Counted from the first letter of the stretch, positions 12,403 through 19,074 are shown. The stretch is 19,074 nt of DNA from Chloroflexota bacterium (GCA_022563135.1 JADFNZ010000014.1:1-19074); one strand, 5' to 3'. Translations and numbers: made by a program. The notes: generated by a model from the sequence alone, not told the origin.

Positions 12403-13605
12403 ATTCAGGAAGCGAGCCGAGGAACTCTCTATGGCGGGCGCATCACAAGCGCAATCTATGTAGAGCGTGAGCGCGCGCCGGGCGAGCGGTCGTACGTTCT
12501 CGCCAGGGAGCGACGGCGGCCGGTCCTGCACTTCTTCATGCTGGCGCTGATCGCCACGGGCCTCTTCTCCTCGTACTTCCTCTCCCAGACCTTCCCGTTC
12601 CATCTGCAACGCGGCGCACCGATCAGCGGGCTCTCGCTGCCGGGCCTCGGTTCATCTCCGCATGAAGAGCCGGTGCTCACGTCGGGCGTGCTGCCGGACA
12701 CCATACGGCGCGTGGAGCTCGAAGGCGAGGTCACGGCCGCGCTGACCGGCTCCGGTGAAGCGGCCGAAGGCGTCGAAGCGGCGGGGCTCCTCGAGCTCGA
12801 GCCCGTGGAGCTGGAACCATCCTATACGATCTACTCCGTGAAGGAAGGGGACACCGCGAGCGCGATCGCTGAGCGGTACGGCGTCTCTTTGCAGCACCTG
12901 CTGTGGAACAACGCCGAGTTGCGCGACAAGGACTTCCTGGCCGTCGGCGATCAGCTCTTCATCCCTGTGGAGGACGGCATCCTGCACTATATGAGTCTGG
13001 GTGAGACGCTGAGCAGCGTGGCGGCCTACTACAATGTGCCGCTTGACGATGTGCTGGCGTGGCAGGGCAACGGCATCGCCACGCCGGACCTGGTGATCGA
13101 AGGGCAGCTCGTCTTCGTACCCGGCGGCGCGCCGCCGGCGGTCGCGCTACCGCAGCCTGAGCCGCCGGTCGCGGTGACGGTGCCGCCGCCCCCGCCGCCG
13201 GCCGTCGTAAGCCCGCCGACGGCGAGCTCCGGCCTGATCTGGCCGTTCTCAGGGCGTATTACCTCATACCTTGGCGACGGCCGTGGCCACCGCGGCATTG
13301 ACATCGATGGTGTTGGCAACCCCTGGGGCCCGGTCGTAGCCGCGACCTCGGGCACGGTCGTGTTCGCCGGCGGGAACGCCTGCTGCAGCCTGGGGCTCCA
13401 CGTGAAGATCCTTAGCGCGAACGGCATCCTCACCGTGTACGCGCACCTCTCCAGTATCGCCGTTTCGCAGGGACAGCAGATACCACAGGGAACGCAGCTC
13501 GGAATCCTGGGCTGCACGGGCCACTGCACGGGGAACCACCTCCATTTCGAGGTCTGGATCAACGGCGGTTCTACGCTGGCCAACCCGATCAATTACTTAC
13601 CCTGA
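12403..13605 (+). CDS. Membrane-anchored LysM/LysM/M23 peptidase paralogue, probable ATT start
   Basis: A 400-residue paralogue of the preceding gene with the same order: N-terminal RERRRP, membrane helix (about 43-64), LysM 1 (142-188), LysM 2 (194-240), a Pro-rich linker with a run of prolines, and M23 domain with His296 and Asp300 (GHRGID), His348 (YAHL), and His379 and His381 (NHLHFEV). It differs by four extracellular cysteines (ACCS at 327-328; GCTGHC at 371 and 375) that could form disulfides. The frame upstream of ATG 12538 has no ATG, GTG or TTG back to the stop at 12346. ATT at 12403 lies 7 bases after GGAGG and aligns exactly with the ATC of the paralogue. If ATG 12538 is used, the protein has 355 residues. 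Confidence 0.88.
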   Translation: MQEASRGTLYGGRITSAIYVERERAPGERSYVLARERRRPVLHFFMLALIATGLFSSYFLSQTFPFHLQRGAPISGLSLPGLGSSPHEEPVLTSGVLPDTIRRVELEGEVTAALTGSGEAAEGVEAAGLLELEPVELEPSYTIYSVKEGDTASAIAERYGVSLQHLLWNNAELRDKDFLAVGDQLFIPVEDGILHYMSLGETLSSVAAYYNVPLDDVLAWQGNGIATPDLVIEGQLVFVPGGAPPAVALPQPEPPVAVTVPPPPPPAVVSPPTASSGLIWPFSGRITSYLGDGRGHRGIDIDGVGNPWGPVVAATSGTVVFAGGNACCSLGLHVKILSANGILTVYAHLSSIAVSQGQQIPQGTQLGILGCTGHCTGNHLHFEVWINGGSTLANPINYLP

Positions 13606-13630
13606 GCGCGCAAGCTGCATTCCGCTTACG

Positions 13631-13657
13631 AGCGGGGCTGCACGCCCCGCTTTCTTG
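13631..13657 (+). terminator. Intrinsic terminator after the second LysM/M23 gene
   Basis: AGCGGGGC (13631-13638) pairs with GCCCCGCT (13644-13651) around a 5-base loop and is followed by TTCTTG. It lies 25 bases after the stop and separates the peptidase pair from murE. Confidence 0.8.
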
Positions 13658-13693
13658 ATGCCCAGAACCGGAGCGCGTGGCTTCACCGCCGGA

Positions 13694-13699
13694 TATAAT
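13694..13699 (+). promoter_or_regulatory. -10 element upstream of murE
   Basis: A perfect TATAAT lies 26 bases before the murE ATG and downstream of the terminator. No clear -35 is present at 16-18 bases upstream, so the site may be weak or activator-dependent. The leader carries GGAGG (13716-13720). Confidence 0.5.
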
Positions 13700-13725
13700 C
13701 GAGTCGATCTGGTTCGGAGGAAGCG

Positions 13726-15261
13726 ATGCAGCTGCAGGATCTCCTACGCGACGCGGACGCCGGCGCGCTCGTTCACGGCTCGGGCGACGTAGAGGTCTCG
13801 TCGATCGCATACGACTCACGGCGTGTCGAACGCGGCGCGCTCTTCGTCGCGGTGCCCGGGTTCGAGACCGACGGCCACAAGTTCATCGCGCAGGCGCTCG
13901 AGCGCGGTGCGGGTGGCGTGTTGGTGCAGGAAGACCGGCGCGAGAGCTGGGCGCCGCTGCTCGCAGAGCGAGACGTCACCGTCGCGGCGGCGGCGGACAC
14001 GCGCATGGCTCTGGCCGCCGTCTCGGCCGCCTTCTACGGCTTCCCGGCGCGCTCCTTGAGGGTCGTCGGCGTCACCGGCACGAAGGGCAAGACGACGACG
14101 GCGTTCCTGACGAGCGCCCTGCTAGAGGCCGGCGGCCTGAAGACAGGCTTCATCTCCGGCGTCGCGGTCAAGGTGGGCGGGCAGCTCACGATGAACGAGT
14201 CGCAGGTGACGACGCCCGAGGCGCCGGAGGTGCAGTCACTCCTTGCTCGCATGCGGGACGCCGGGATGGCGTATGCAGTGGTGGAATCGACGTCCCACGG
14301 GCTCGCGCTGCACCGGCTGGATCATGTGGAGTACGACGTGGGCGTCTTCACCAACCTTTCGCCCGACCACCTGGACTTCCACCCTGACGTAGACGACTAT
14401 CGCCGCGCCAAGGGCCGGCTTTTCGAGATGCTGGACGAGTCGCTCGACAAGGGGATCGCGAAGACGGCGGTGCTCAACGCGGACGACCCGACCAGCGCCT
14501 ACCTGCGCTCGCGCACGGCCAAGGCTCGCGTCCTCACCTACGGCATCGACGTGCCGGACGCCGACGTGCGCGCCGAGGAGATCGCGCTTTCGGCGGGCGG
14601 CTCGCGGTTCCGGCTGGTGACGCCCGGCGGAGAGGCTTCGGTGGAGCTGACGATGCTCGGCCTCTTCAGCGTGTACAACGCCCTGGCCGCAGCGACCGTC
14701 GCGGTGAGCCAGGGCGTGGACGCGGCGACGATCGCGGAGGCGCTGCGGACGTTCGATAGCGTCCCCGGCCGCATGGAGCGCATCGAGTGCGGCCAGCCGT
14801 TCACCGTGCTGGTCGACTTCGCGCATACGCCGGACTCGCTGCGGTCGATCCTGCAGGCGCTGCGGCCGGCGGTCTCCGGCCGGCTGATCGCGCTCTTCGG
14901 CTGCGGCGGCGACCGCGACCCAGGTCGGCGCATGGGCATGGGCGAAGCGGCGGCCGCGCTCGCCGACTTCAGCGTGTTGACGAACGATAACCCACGCACG
15001 GAAGACCCGGCGGCGATCATCGATCAGATCGCCACGGCGATGGCGGACGCGGGCAAGCGCGATGACATCGACTTCGTCCGCATCCCGGATCGGCGGGCCG
15101 CCATGCGCTACGCGTTCGCGCAGGCGCGCACCGGCGATGTCGTGCTGCTGGCGGGCAAGGGCCACGAGCCGTACCTGATCGTCGGGACGGAGTACCTGCC
15201 GTGGGACGATCGCGAGGTGGCGCGCGAGGAGCTGCGGACGCTGGCGAGCGCGAAAGGCTAG
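13726..15261 (+). CDS. murE: UDP-MurNAc-tripeptide ligase (meso-DAP type)
   Basis: A 511-residue Mur ligase that adds the third amino acid to UDP-MurNAc-L-Ala-D-Glu in the cytoplasm. The N-terminal substrate domain (SSIAYDSRRVERGALFVAVPG) is followed by the ATPase domain with GVTGTKGKTTT (residues 115-125), VVESTSHGL and TNLSPDHLDFH. In the C-terminal domain, DNPR at 421-424 followed by TEDP is the motif of enzymes adding meso-diaminopimelate, as opposed to the lysine-type motif. LLAGKGHEPY follows. GGAGG precedes the ATG by 5 bases. It is not next to murF, mraY or other cell-division cluster genes, but directly follows two cell-wall peptidase genes. Confidence 0.96.
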   Translation: MQLQDLLRDADAGALVHGSGDVEVSSIAYDSRRVERGALFVAVPGFETDGHKFIAQALERGAGGVLVQEDRRESWAPLLAERDVTVAAAADTRMALAAVSAAFYGFPARSLRVVGVTGTKGKTTTAFLTSALLEAGGLKTGFISGVAVKVGGQLTMNESQVTTPEAPEVQSLLARMRDAGMAYAVVESTSHGLALHRLDHVEYDVGVFTNLSPDHLDFHPDVDDYRRAKGRLFEMLDESLDKGIAKTAVLNADDPTSAYLRSRTAKARVLTYGIDVPDADVRAEEIALSAGGSRFRLVTPGGEASVELTMLGLFSVYNALAAATVAVSQGVDAATIAEALRTFDSVPGRMERIECGQPFTVLVDFAHTPDSLRSILQALRPAVSGRLIALFGCGGDRDPGRRMGMGEAAAALADFSVLTNDNPRTEDPAAIIDQIATAMADAGKRDDIDFVRIPDRRAAMRYAFAQARTGDVVLLAGKGHEPYLIVGTEYLPWDDREVAREELRTLASAKG

Positions 15262-16586
15262 CTCGGCTCCTCCCGCCACCTGACCTCCCAGAGCTTCACT
15301 GGGTCTTCGAAACCCCGCAGCTCCGTCTCGCCGAGGTCGGCGAACAGAAAGTCCTTGCCAGCAGCTAGCTGGCGCACAACGTCAGAGGCCAAAATCTGGC
15401 CGGGCTCCGCACGGTCGCAGATGCGCGCTGCCAGGTCTACCGACGTGCCGAAGAGGTCGTCGTCTTCCGCGATGGGCTCTCCGGCGTTGAGGCCGACGTA
15501 CACGCCGAGCGGCGATTCGGGATGCGCCTCCTTGTGCGCCGCAACACCTTGCTGGATGGCGATGGCACAGTTGAGTGCTGATGATGCTGTGGCGAAGGAC
15601 GCCATGATGCCGTCGCCGGTGTGCTTGATCTCGCGGCCTGCGTGCTCGCCCAGTGCCGCGCGAACGATGGCGTTGTGGGCGCGTCGCACTTCCTGCGCTG
15701 CCGCGTCGCCGAGTTGATCGGCGAGGGTCGTAGACGAAGCCATGTCGGTGAAGAGGATCGTGTACATGTCTGCGGCTACTTTAGGCGTCGCCGGTGATGG
15801 TTCCCTTCCCGTCAGGAACGCCTCGACGAGAGCTGCCACACGCTCATAGTTCATGTCGTCGATGGCTAGGAAGCGGGCGTCCGGAATGCCCGCCGCCAGC
15901 TTCTGCCCAGCGCGAATCGGAAAGATTCGAGCGTCGTTGTTGTGCAACACCAGCGTGTGGGCCTTTACGTCAGGCAGGAGGTCCGCAACGTCCCAGCTCT
16001 GTACGGCCACCATGAATGCGCGGTAGGCGTTCGGCTCGATACATGCCCGGATGTACTCGCCTAGGCCTTTGATGAGGTGTGGGTCATCCATCCCTAACAA
16101 AACGCGCGCCATCGTCTCCGTGAACAACGTCCAGTCCTTGTCGACGAGGGCCTCAAGGGCCTCGTACGTGGGCGTGCCGGCGATATCGAACCAGTTCGTC
16201 CAGCCGTCGATCAGGATGAGATGCGATACGCGGTCCGGGAATGTGGCGGCGTAGGTCACCGCAACGGGCACGGCGTTTCGGAACGCCCCAACGGCGAACG
16301 ACTGGAGGCCTGTGCGGTCGACAACGGCGTCGAGGTCGCGCAGCATCGCCTCAATGGAATAGTCGATCGCATGTCGATCGGAGAGACCCGCCCCACGGGG
16401 GTCGTATAGGGTGATGCGAAACGTCCGCATCAGTGGCGGGAGAACGCTCGGAAACATTTCCCATGCCCGCTGGACATGGGCTACCCCGGGGGCCAGCAAC
16501 AGGACCAGGGGCGGCCCTTCGCCTTCGGTGGCGTAGGCGATGCTCACGCCGTCACTCGTCTTGGCGTATTGGATCTGCGGTTCCAT
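15258..16586 (-). CDS. Alpha/beta-hydrolase-like domain fused to class III adenylate/guanylate cyclase
   Basis: A 442-residue protein. Residues 10-260 have an alpha/beta-hydrolase fold (LVLLLAPGV, LYDPRGAGLSD, TYAATFPDRVSHLILIDG). Residues 272-438 form a class III nucleotide cyclase domain (YTILFTDMASST, KHTGDGIMASF, GLNAGEPI, DLFGTSVDLAARI). In the cyclase, the metal ligands Asp281 and Asp325 and the adenine-type Lys321 are present; the usual Asn of the VNLAAR motif is Asp384, while Arg388 is kept. In the hydrolase, the GxSxG elbow reads GAFRN (no Ser), and the region expected to hold the catalytic His reads DDMNYE, so it is probably a ligand sensor, not an enzyme. The ATG at 16586 overlaps the upstream gene's stop (TGATG), showing translational coupling. 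Its 3' end overlaps the end of murE by 4 bases, convergently. Confidence 0.9.
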   Translation of the reverse strand: MEPQIQYAKTSDGVSIAYATEGEGPPLVLLLAPGVAHVQRAWEMFPSVLPPLMRTFRITLYDPRGAGLSDRHAIDYSIEAMLRDLDAVVDRTGLQSFAVGAFRNAVPVAVTYAATFPDRVSHLILIDGWTNWFDIAGTPTYEALEALVDKDWTLFTETMARVLLGMDDPHLIKGLGEYIRACIEPNAYRAFMVAVQSWDVADLLPDVKAHTLVLHNNDARIFPIRAGQKLAAGIPDARFLAIDDMNYERVAALVEAFLTGREPSPATPKVAADMYTILFTDMASSTTLADQLGDAAAQEVRRAHNAIVRAALGEHAGREIKHTGDGIMASFATASSALNCAIAIQQGVAAHKEAHPESPLGVYVGLNAGEPIAEDDDLFGTSVDLAARICDRAEPGQILASDVVRQLAAGKDFLFADLGETELRGFEDPVKLWEVRWREEPS

Positions 16587-17083
16587 CACGTGGGCTCCTC
16601 CGCCGGCGTGAGGATCATCACCGGGATCTTGCGGCCGGCTCGCGCGGCGTATGTCTCGTAGCCGGCGTACATGTTCGCCGCCTGCGACCAGATCTCCTCC
16701 CGCTCGTCGCCTTCCGCCTCGCGAGCGGTGTAGGTGCGGCGTTCGCCCTTGATCTCTACCGTCGCCTGCGGATTCGCGCGCAGGTTGTGATACCAGCCGG
16801 GGTGGCGCGTGCTGCCAAAGCGGCTGCCGATGATTGCGAGACCATCGTCTCGTTCGACGTAGAGGAGCGGTAGCGTGCGCGACTTGCCGCTCTTCGCGCC
16901 GGTGGTGGTGAGGAGCAGGACCGGATAGCTGGACGCGAAGCTCAGGCGGCCGCGCGTCAGGCGCAGGAGAGGCCGGTCGACGAGGTGCATCACCCTGCGG
17001 AAGAACGATGCGCCAAGCTTTGACGAGACCACCGATACGGCTAGCCTGTCCCACCATGGCCGGCGAGGCGCTTCTGGCTCCAT
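16586..17083 (-). CDS. Nitroreductase-family deazaflavin-dependent oxidoreductase
   Basis: A 165-residue split-barrel protein of the DDN/F420-binding family. It shows the family core YPVLLLTTTGAKSGKSRTLPLLYVERDDGLAIIGSRFG, then HPGWYHNLRANPQATVEIKGE and the C-terminal IPVMILTP. These proteins use F420H2 or bind lipophilic quinone-like or nitro compounds; the substrate is unknown. The start at 17083 is preferred over one 22 codons upstream because GGGAGGAAGG stands just before it and the promoter's predicted start (about 17128) lies between the two. It is coupled to the following cyclase fusion by a one-base overlap, so the two products may work on the same signal. Confidence 0.9.
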   Translation of the reverse strand: MEPEAPRRPWWDRLAVSVVSSKLGASFFRRVMHLVDRPLLRLTRGRLSFASSYPVLLLTTTGAKSGKSRTLPLLYVERDDGLAIIGSRFGSTRHPGWYHNLRANPQATVEIKGERRTYTAREAEGDEREEIWSQAANMYAGYETYAARAGRKIPVMILTPAEEPT

Positions 17084-17134
17084 CCGCCTTCCTCCCTGCG
17101 GCAGCGGCATCCTGCGCCGCTTCGTCGCGCGGGC

Positions 17135-17163
17135 AGCATAGCGGCGCACGGAAGGTCTGTCAA
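17135..17163 (-). promoter_or_regulatory. Promoter of the nitroreductase-cyclase operon
   Basis: On the minus strand a perfect TTGACA (17163-17158) and TATGCT (17140-17135) are 17 bases apart. Transcription should start near 17128. This is among the best promoter matches in the window. Confidence 0.75.
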
Positions 17164-17186
17164 AGAGAGTGACGAGTTGCTCTGCC

Positions 17187-17213
17187 GCTCGCGGGGGCTG
17201 ATAGTCCGCGAGC
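17187..17213 (-). repeat. Inverted repeat 3' of the MBL-fold gene
   Basis: GCTCGCGG (17187-17194) and CCGCGAGC (17206-17213) form a perfect 8-bp stem with an 11-base loop, 30 bases past the stop of the MBL-fold gene. No T-run follows on the minus strand. It may be a transcript-end structure or a boundary element between the two minus-strand operons. Confidence 0.45.
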
Positions 17214-17243
17214 TATGAAGACCCGGCTGGTGTTAGGGTGCTG

Positions 17244-17888
17244 CTACTGCTTGTAGTCCAGCACCTGCACCTTCGTCTCGTGCGGGAGGGTGCTCTTGGT
17301 GACGGCGAGCTTGGGCTGCCGCTCGTCCAGCGCCTTTGGCGCGCCGATCTCCTTGAGGAAGCGGTCGATGGGGTCGAGTTTCGCCTTCGCGGCCGGCGTC
17401 TGGTAGTGCATGGGGATGACGAGTTTGGGCTCGAGCAGGCTGACGGTCTCGGCAGCCGCCGAGGCGGCGATCGTCTCGCCGCCGCCCACCGGCGCGAGGA
17501 AGATATCGACGCCGCCGAGCTCCTCCACCTGATCGGAAGTGGGCACGTGGCCGATGTCACCCAAGTGGCAGACGAGCATCCCCTCCATCTCAAAGACGTA
17601 GGCGGTGTTCTTGCCGAGCTGCTGCCCCTTCTCCGCGTCGTGGTAGGTGCGGATGCCCATGATCAGGACGCCGCTGATCTCGAACTCGCCCGGCCCTTCG
17701 ACGATGCGCGGGGAGCCGGCCACCGCCTTGACGTTGTTGTGTCCGGCGTGGTCGTGGCTGATGGTGACGATGCCCGCGGTGGGCTTGCCGATGTTGTAGC
17801 CCGTACTCTTGCTGGGCGGGTCGGTCACGACGATAGCCTCGCGGCTCTTCAGCCGGAAGCAGGAGTGGCCGAGCCAGGTGATCTCCAT
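17244..17888 (-). CDS. UlaG-like metallo-beta-lactamase-fold protein
   Basis: A 214-residue compact MBL-fold protein beginning MEITWLGHSCFRL, as in the UlaG/YhfI-like group of metal-dependent hydrolases. Metal ligands visible are His45, His47 and His50 (SHDHAGHNN), His108 and Asp111 (CHLGDIGH) and His161 (PMHYQT). The aspartate of the HxHxDH motif is replaced by Gly49, which should weaken the second metal site. The natural substrate is unknown. AAAGGAGG lies 10 bases before the ATG, and the gene starts 26 bases after the ketosynthase-like gene, so the two are probably co-transcribed. Confidence 0.88.
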   Translation of the reverse strand: MEITWLGHSCFRLKSREAIVVTDPPSKSTGYNIGKPTAGIVTISHDHAGHNNVKAVAGSPRIVEGPGEFEISGVLIMGIRTYHDAEKGQQLGKNTAYVFEMEGMLVCHLGDIGHVPTSDQVEELGGVDIFLAPVGGGETIAASAAAETVSLLEPKLVIPMHYQTPAAKAKLDPIDRFLKEIGAPKALDERQPKLAVTKSTLPHETKVQVLDYKQ

Positions 17889-17914
17889 GCGCTGCGTTCC
17901 TCCTTTCAGCTAGC

Positions 17915-19074
17915 TTACGGCGCGGAGAAGCAGAGCGCTAGGTGGTGGCCGCCGAAGCCGTAAGCGTAGCTCATTGCGTGGCGCACGTTCATCGTGCGCG
18001 CTTCGTTCGGCGTATAGTCCAGGTCGCAGCCTTCGGCGGGCTGATCGAGGTTGATCGTCGGCGGCACGACGCCCGTCTCGATCGCCTTGACGCAGATGAT
18101 CGCATCGACCGCGCCCGAGGCGCCCAGCATGTGGCCGAGCATCGATTTCGGCGCGCTGAGCGTGAGCTTGGAGGCGGTCAGCTCGCCGAAGATGCGCTTG
18201 ATCGCCTCCGTCTCCATCCGGTCCAGCTCCTGGACGCCGCAGCCGTAGGCGCAGAAGTAGTCGATCTCGCTCTGGAGAAGCGCCGGCTGCCGCAGGGCCG
18301 CCTGGATCGCGCGGCCGGCCTCCTGCGCCATCGGCGTTGCCGCGCCCGGCTCCGTCACGAACCCTCGACCGGCCAGTCGCGCGTAGATACGGGCGCCGCG
18401 CTGCCGGGCCAGCTCCTCGTCCTCCAGGACGAGCATCGCGGCGCCCTCCGCGAGCGCGAAGCCATCGGCGTCCGCATCGAACGGCCGGCAGGCGCGCGAC
18501 GGCTCGTCGTTGCGCTTCGTGAGTACATCGAGCGCGCAGAAGGCCGCGAGCGTGAGGGGCGTGATCGCGGCGTCCGCGCCGCCCGCGAAGGCGACCTGGA
18601 CGTCGCCCCGGCGCACCATCTCCGCGGCGGTCGCGATGGCGGCGTGGCCGGAGGCCCCGCCCGCGGCGATGGCGACCGCGGGGCCGCGAATGCCCAGGGC
18701 CGCTGCGGCCTGCGCGGCCGGCGCGTTGGCGAGCGTGCGCCCGATGTAGCCGGCGCTGATATCCTGCGGGCCACCCTTGTGGAACGCATCGTGGCCGGCC
18801 CAGGACGCGCCTTCGCCAGGACGGGCGCTCCCCAGCACCAAGCCGGCCTGGACGGCGTTCTCCGGAGTTATGGGCAGCGCCGAGTCCTCCAACGCCTGGA
18901 GGGCGGCATCGACGGCGAAGAGCGCGCCCCGGTCGAGCCCTGCGGCGCGATCCGGGTCGATCGCCGGGTGCGGCTCGTAGTCGAGCACTTCCCCTGCGAC
19001 GCGAGACGGGTACGGCGAAGCGTCGAAGGCGCTGATCGCCCGGATCGCGCTGCGGCCGGCGCTGAGGGCGTCCC
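17915..19074 (-). CDS. Beta-ketoacyl-ACP synthase-like protein lacking the active Cys (5' partial)
   Basis: The thiolase-fold ketosynthase frame enters from the right edge (DALSAGRSAIRAISAFDASPYPSRVAGE then VLDYEP) and ends with TAA at 17915. The family is clear: EPSRACRPFDADADGFALAEGAAMLVLED, APKSMLGHMLGASGAVDAI, PPTINLDQP, and the final SYAYGFGGHHLALCF. Two of the three catalytic residues are missing. The TACAS cysteine is Gly (AIAAGGASGHAA), and the first active-site His of AHGTST is Tyr (CAYGCGV). The Lys and His of KSMLGH remain. This pattern is that of chain-length-factor or KS-beta proteins that pair with an active KS. The partner would most likely be upstream, beyond the window's right edge. 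An inactive decarboxylase-type role is the alternative. Confidence 0.9.
   Translation of the reverse strand, partial: DALSAGRSAIRAISAFDASPYPSRVAGEVLDYEPHPAIDPDRAAGLDRGALFAVDAALQALEDSALPITPENAVQAGLVLGSARPGEGASWAGHDAFHKGGPQDISAGYIGRTLANAPAAQAAAALGIRGPAVAIAAGGASGHAAIATAAEMVRRGDVQVAFAGGADAAITPLTLAAFCALDVLTKRNDEPSRACRPFDADADGFALAEGAAMLVLEDEELARQRGARIYARLAGRGFVTEPGAATPMAQEAGRAIQAALRQPALLQSEIDYFCAYGCGVQELDRMETEAIKRIFGELTASKLTLSAPKSMLGHMLGASGAVDAIICVKAIETGVVPPTINLDQPAEGCDLDYTPNEARTMNVRHAMSYAYGFGGHHLALCFSAP

Noticed and set aside
12431..12463. Short reading frame ATG...TAG in the second M23 gene's 5' region, as a leader peptide or frameshift site
   Set aside because: It lies inside the conserved-length N-terminal frame, has no slippery sequence, and has no counterpart in the paralogue.
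13180..13205. CCG-rich repeat run
   Set aside because: It encodes the Pro-rich linker between the second LysM and the M23 domain; it is not a separate repeat element.
13677..15279. Long frames overlapping murE on both strands (13677-14387 plus, 14236-15279 minus)
   Set aside because: Both are shadows of murE. Their translations are Arg/Ala-rich and domain-free.
17084..17149. 22-residue extension of the deazaflavin-dependent oxidoreductase
   Set aside because: It begins upstream of the predicted transcription start, and the Shine-Dalgarno stands before the ATG at 17083.
1..19074. CRISPR arrays, insertion sequences, phage or toxin-antitoxin genes
   Set aside because: I found no regularly spaced repeats, transposase motifs or short co-directed toxin-antitoxin pairs; the gene content is core metabolism, envelope and regulation.

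Overview
The window is GC-rich and gene-dense, and almost all of it is bacterial core or near-core genes. I see no insertion sequence, phage gene or CRISPR array. The gene content suggests a free-living, monoderm-like bacterium of the Chloroflexota: a coaD gene followed by a coiled-coil protein, tandem membrane-anchored LysM/M23 peptidases, a deazaflavin (F420)-type nitroreductase, and an alpha/beta-hydrolase fused to an adenylate cyclase domain. This placement is an inference from gene families, not a phylogenetic result.

Layout, left to right. (1) 1-709: a SufR-like iron-sulfur winged-helix regulator on the minus strand. Its 3' end seems to have been replaced at about position 190 by the 5' end of another gene lying in the opposite direction. 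(2) 939-1592: tRNA-Ala(GGC) with promoter and terminator, then an MgtC/SapB-family membrane protein. (3) 5485 down to 1602, minus strand: one compact operon read from a promoter near 5456-5485. It encodes a membrane-anchored GH18-like protein, RsmD (16S rRNA methyltransferase), a C-terminally truncated CoaD paralogue, the intact CoaD, and a coiled-coil protein. The order and a leftover rsmD tail show that a segment made of the 3' end of rsmD plus coaD was tandemly duplicated. (4) 5586-6620: a cyclase/formamidase-family hydrolase with its own strong promoter, followed by a highly structured 370-base intergenic region. (5) 6919-10920: pyrG, a transaldolase-like fsa gene and rho, a shortened version of the pyrG-fba-fsa-murA-rho order of Firmicutes. 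(6) 11021-13657: two tandem paralogues, each with a membrane anchor, two LysM domains and an M23 peptidase domain. (7) 13694-15261: murE with a meso-diaminopimelate-type specificity motif. (8) 17163 down to 15258, minus strand: a deazaflavin-dependent nitroreductase translationally coupled to a pseudo-hydrolase/adenylate-cyclase fusion. (9) 19074 down to 17244, minus strand: a ketosynthase-like protein lacking the catalytic cysteine (5' end beyond the window), then a metallo-beta-lactamase-fold protein.

The most unusual signal concerns translation starts. In three genes (the coiled-coil protein and both LysM/M23 peptidases) the coding frame clearly extends upstream of any ATG, GTG or TTG, and reaches an isoleucine codon (ATC, ATC, ATT) placed 5-8 bases after a strong Shine-Dalgarno sequence. 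In the two peptidase paralogues these Ile codons are at exactly the same alignment position. A second theme is lost catalytic residues in otherwise well-preserved proteins: the GH18-like protein, the alpha/beta-hydrolase domain, the ketosynthase, the MBL protein and the second CoaD.

Functionally the window combines cell-wall synthesis and remodelling (MurE, two M23 peptidases), nucleotide and cofactor supply (PyrG, CoaD), transcription termination (Rho), ribosome modification (RsmD) and a small signalling/redox pair.
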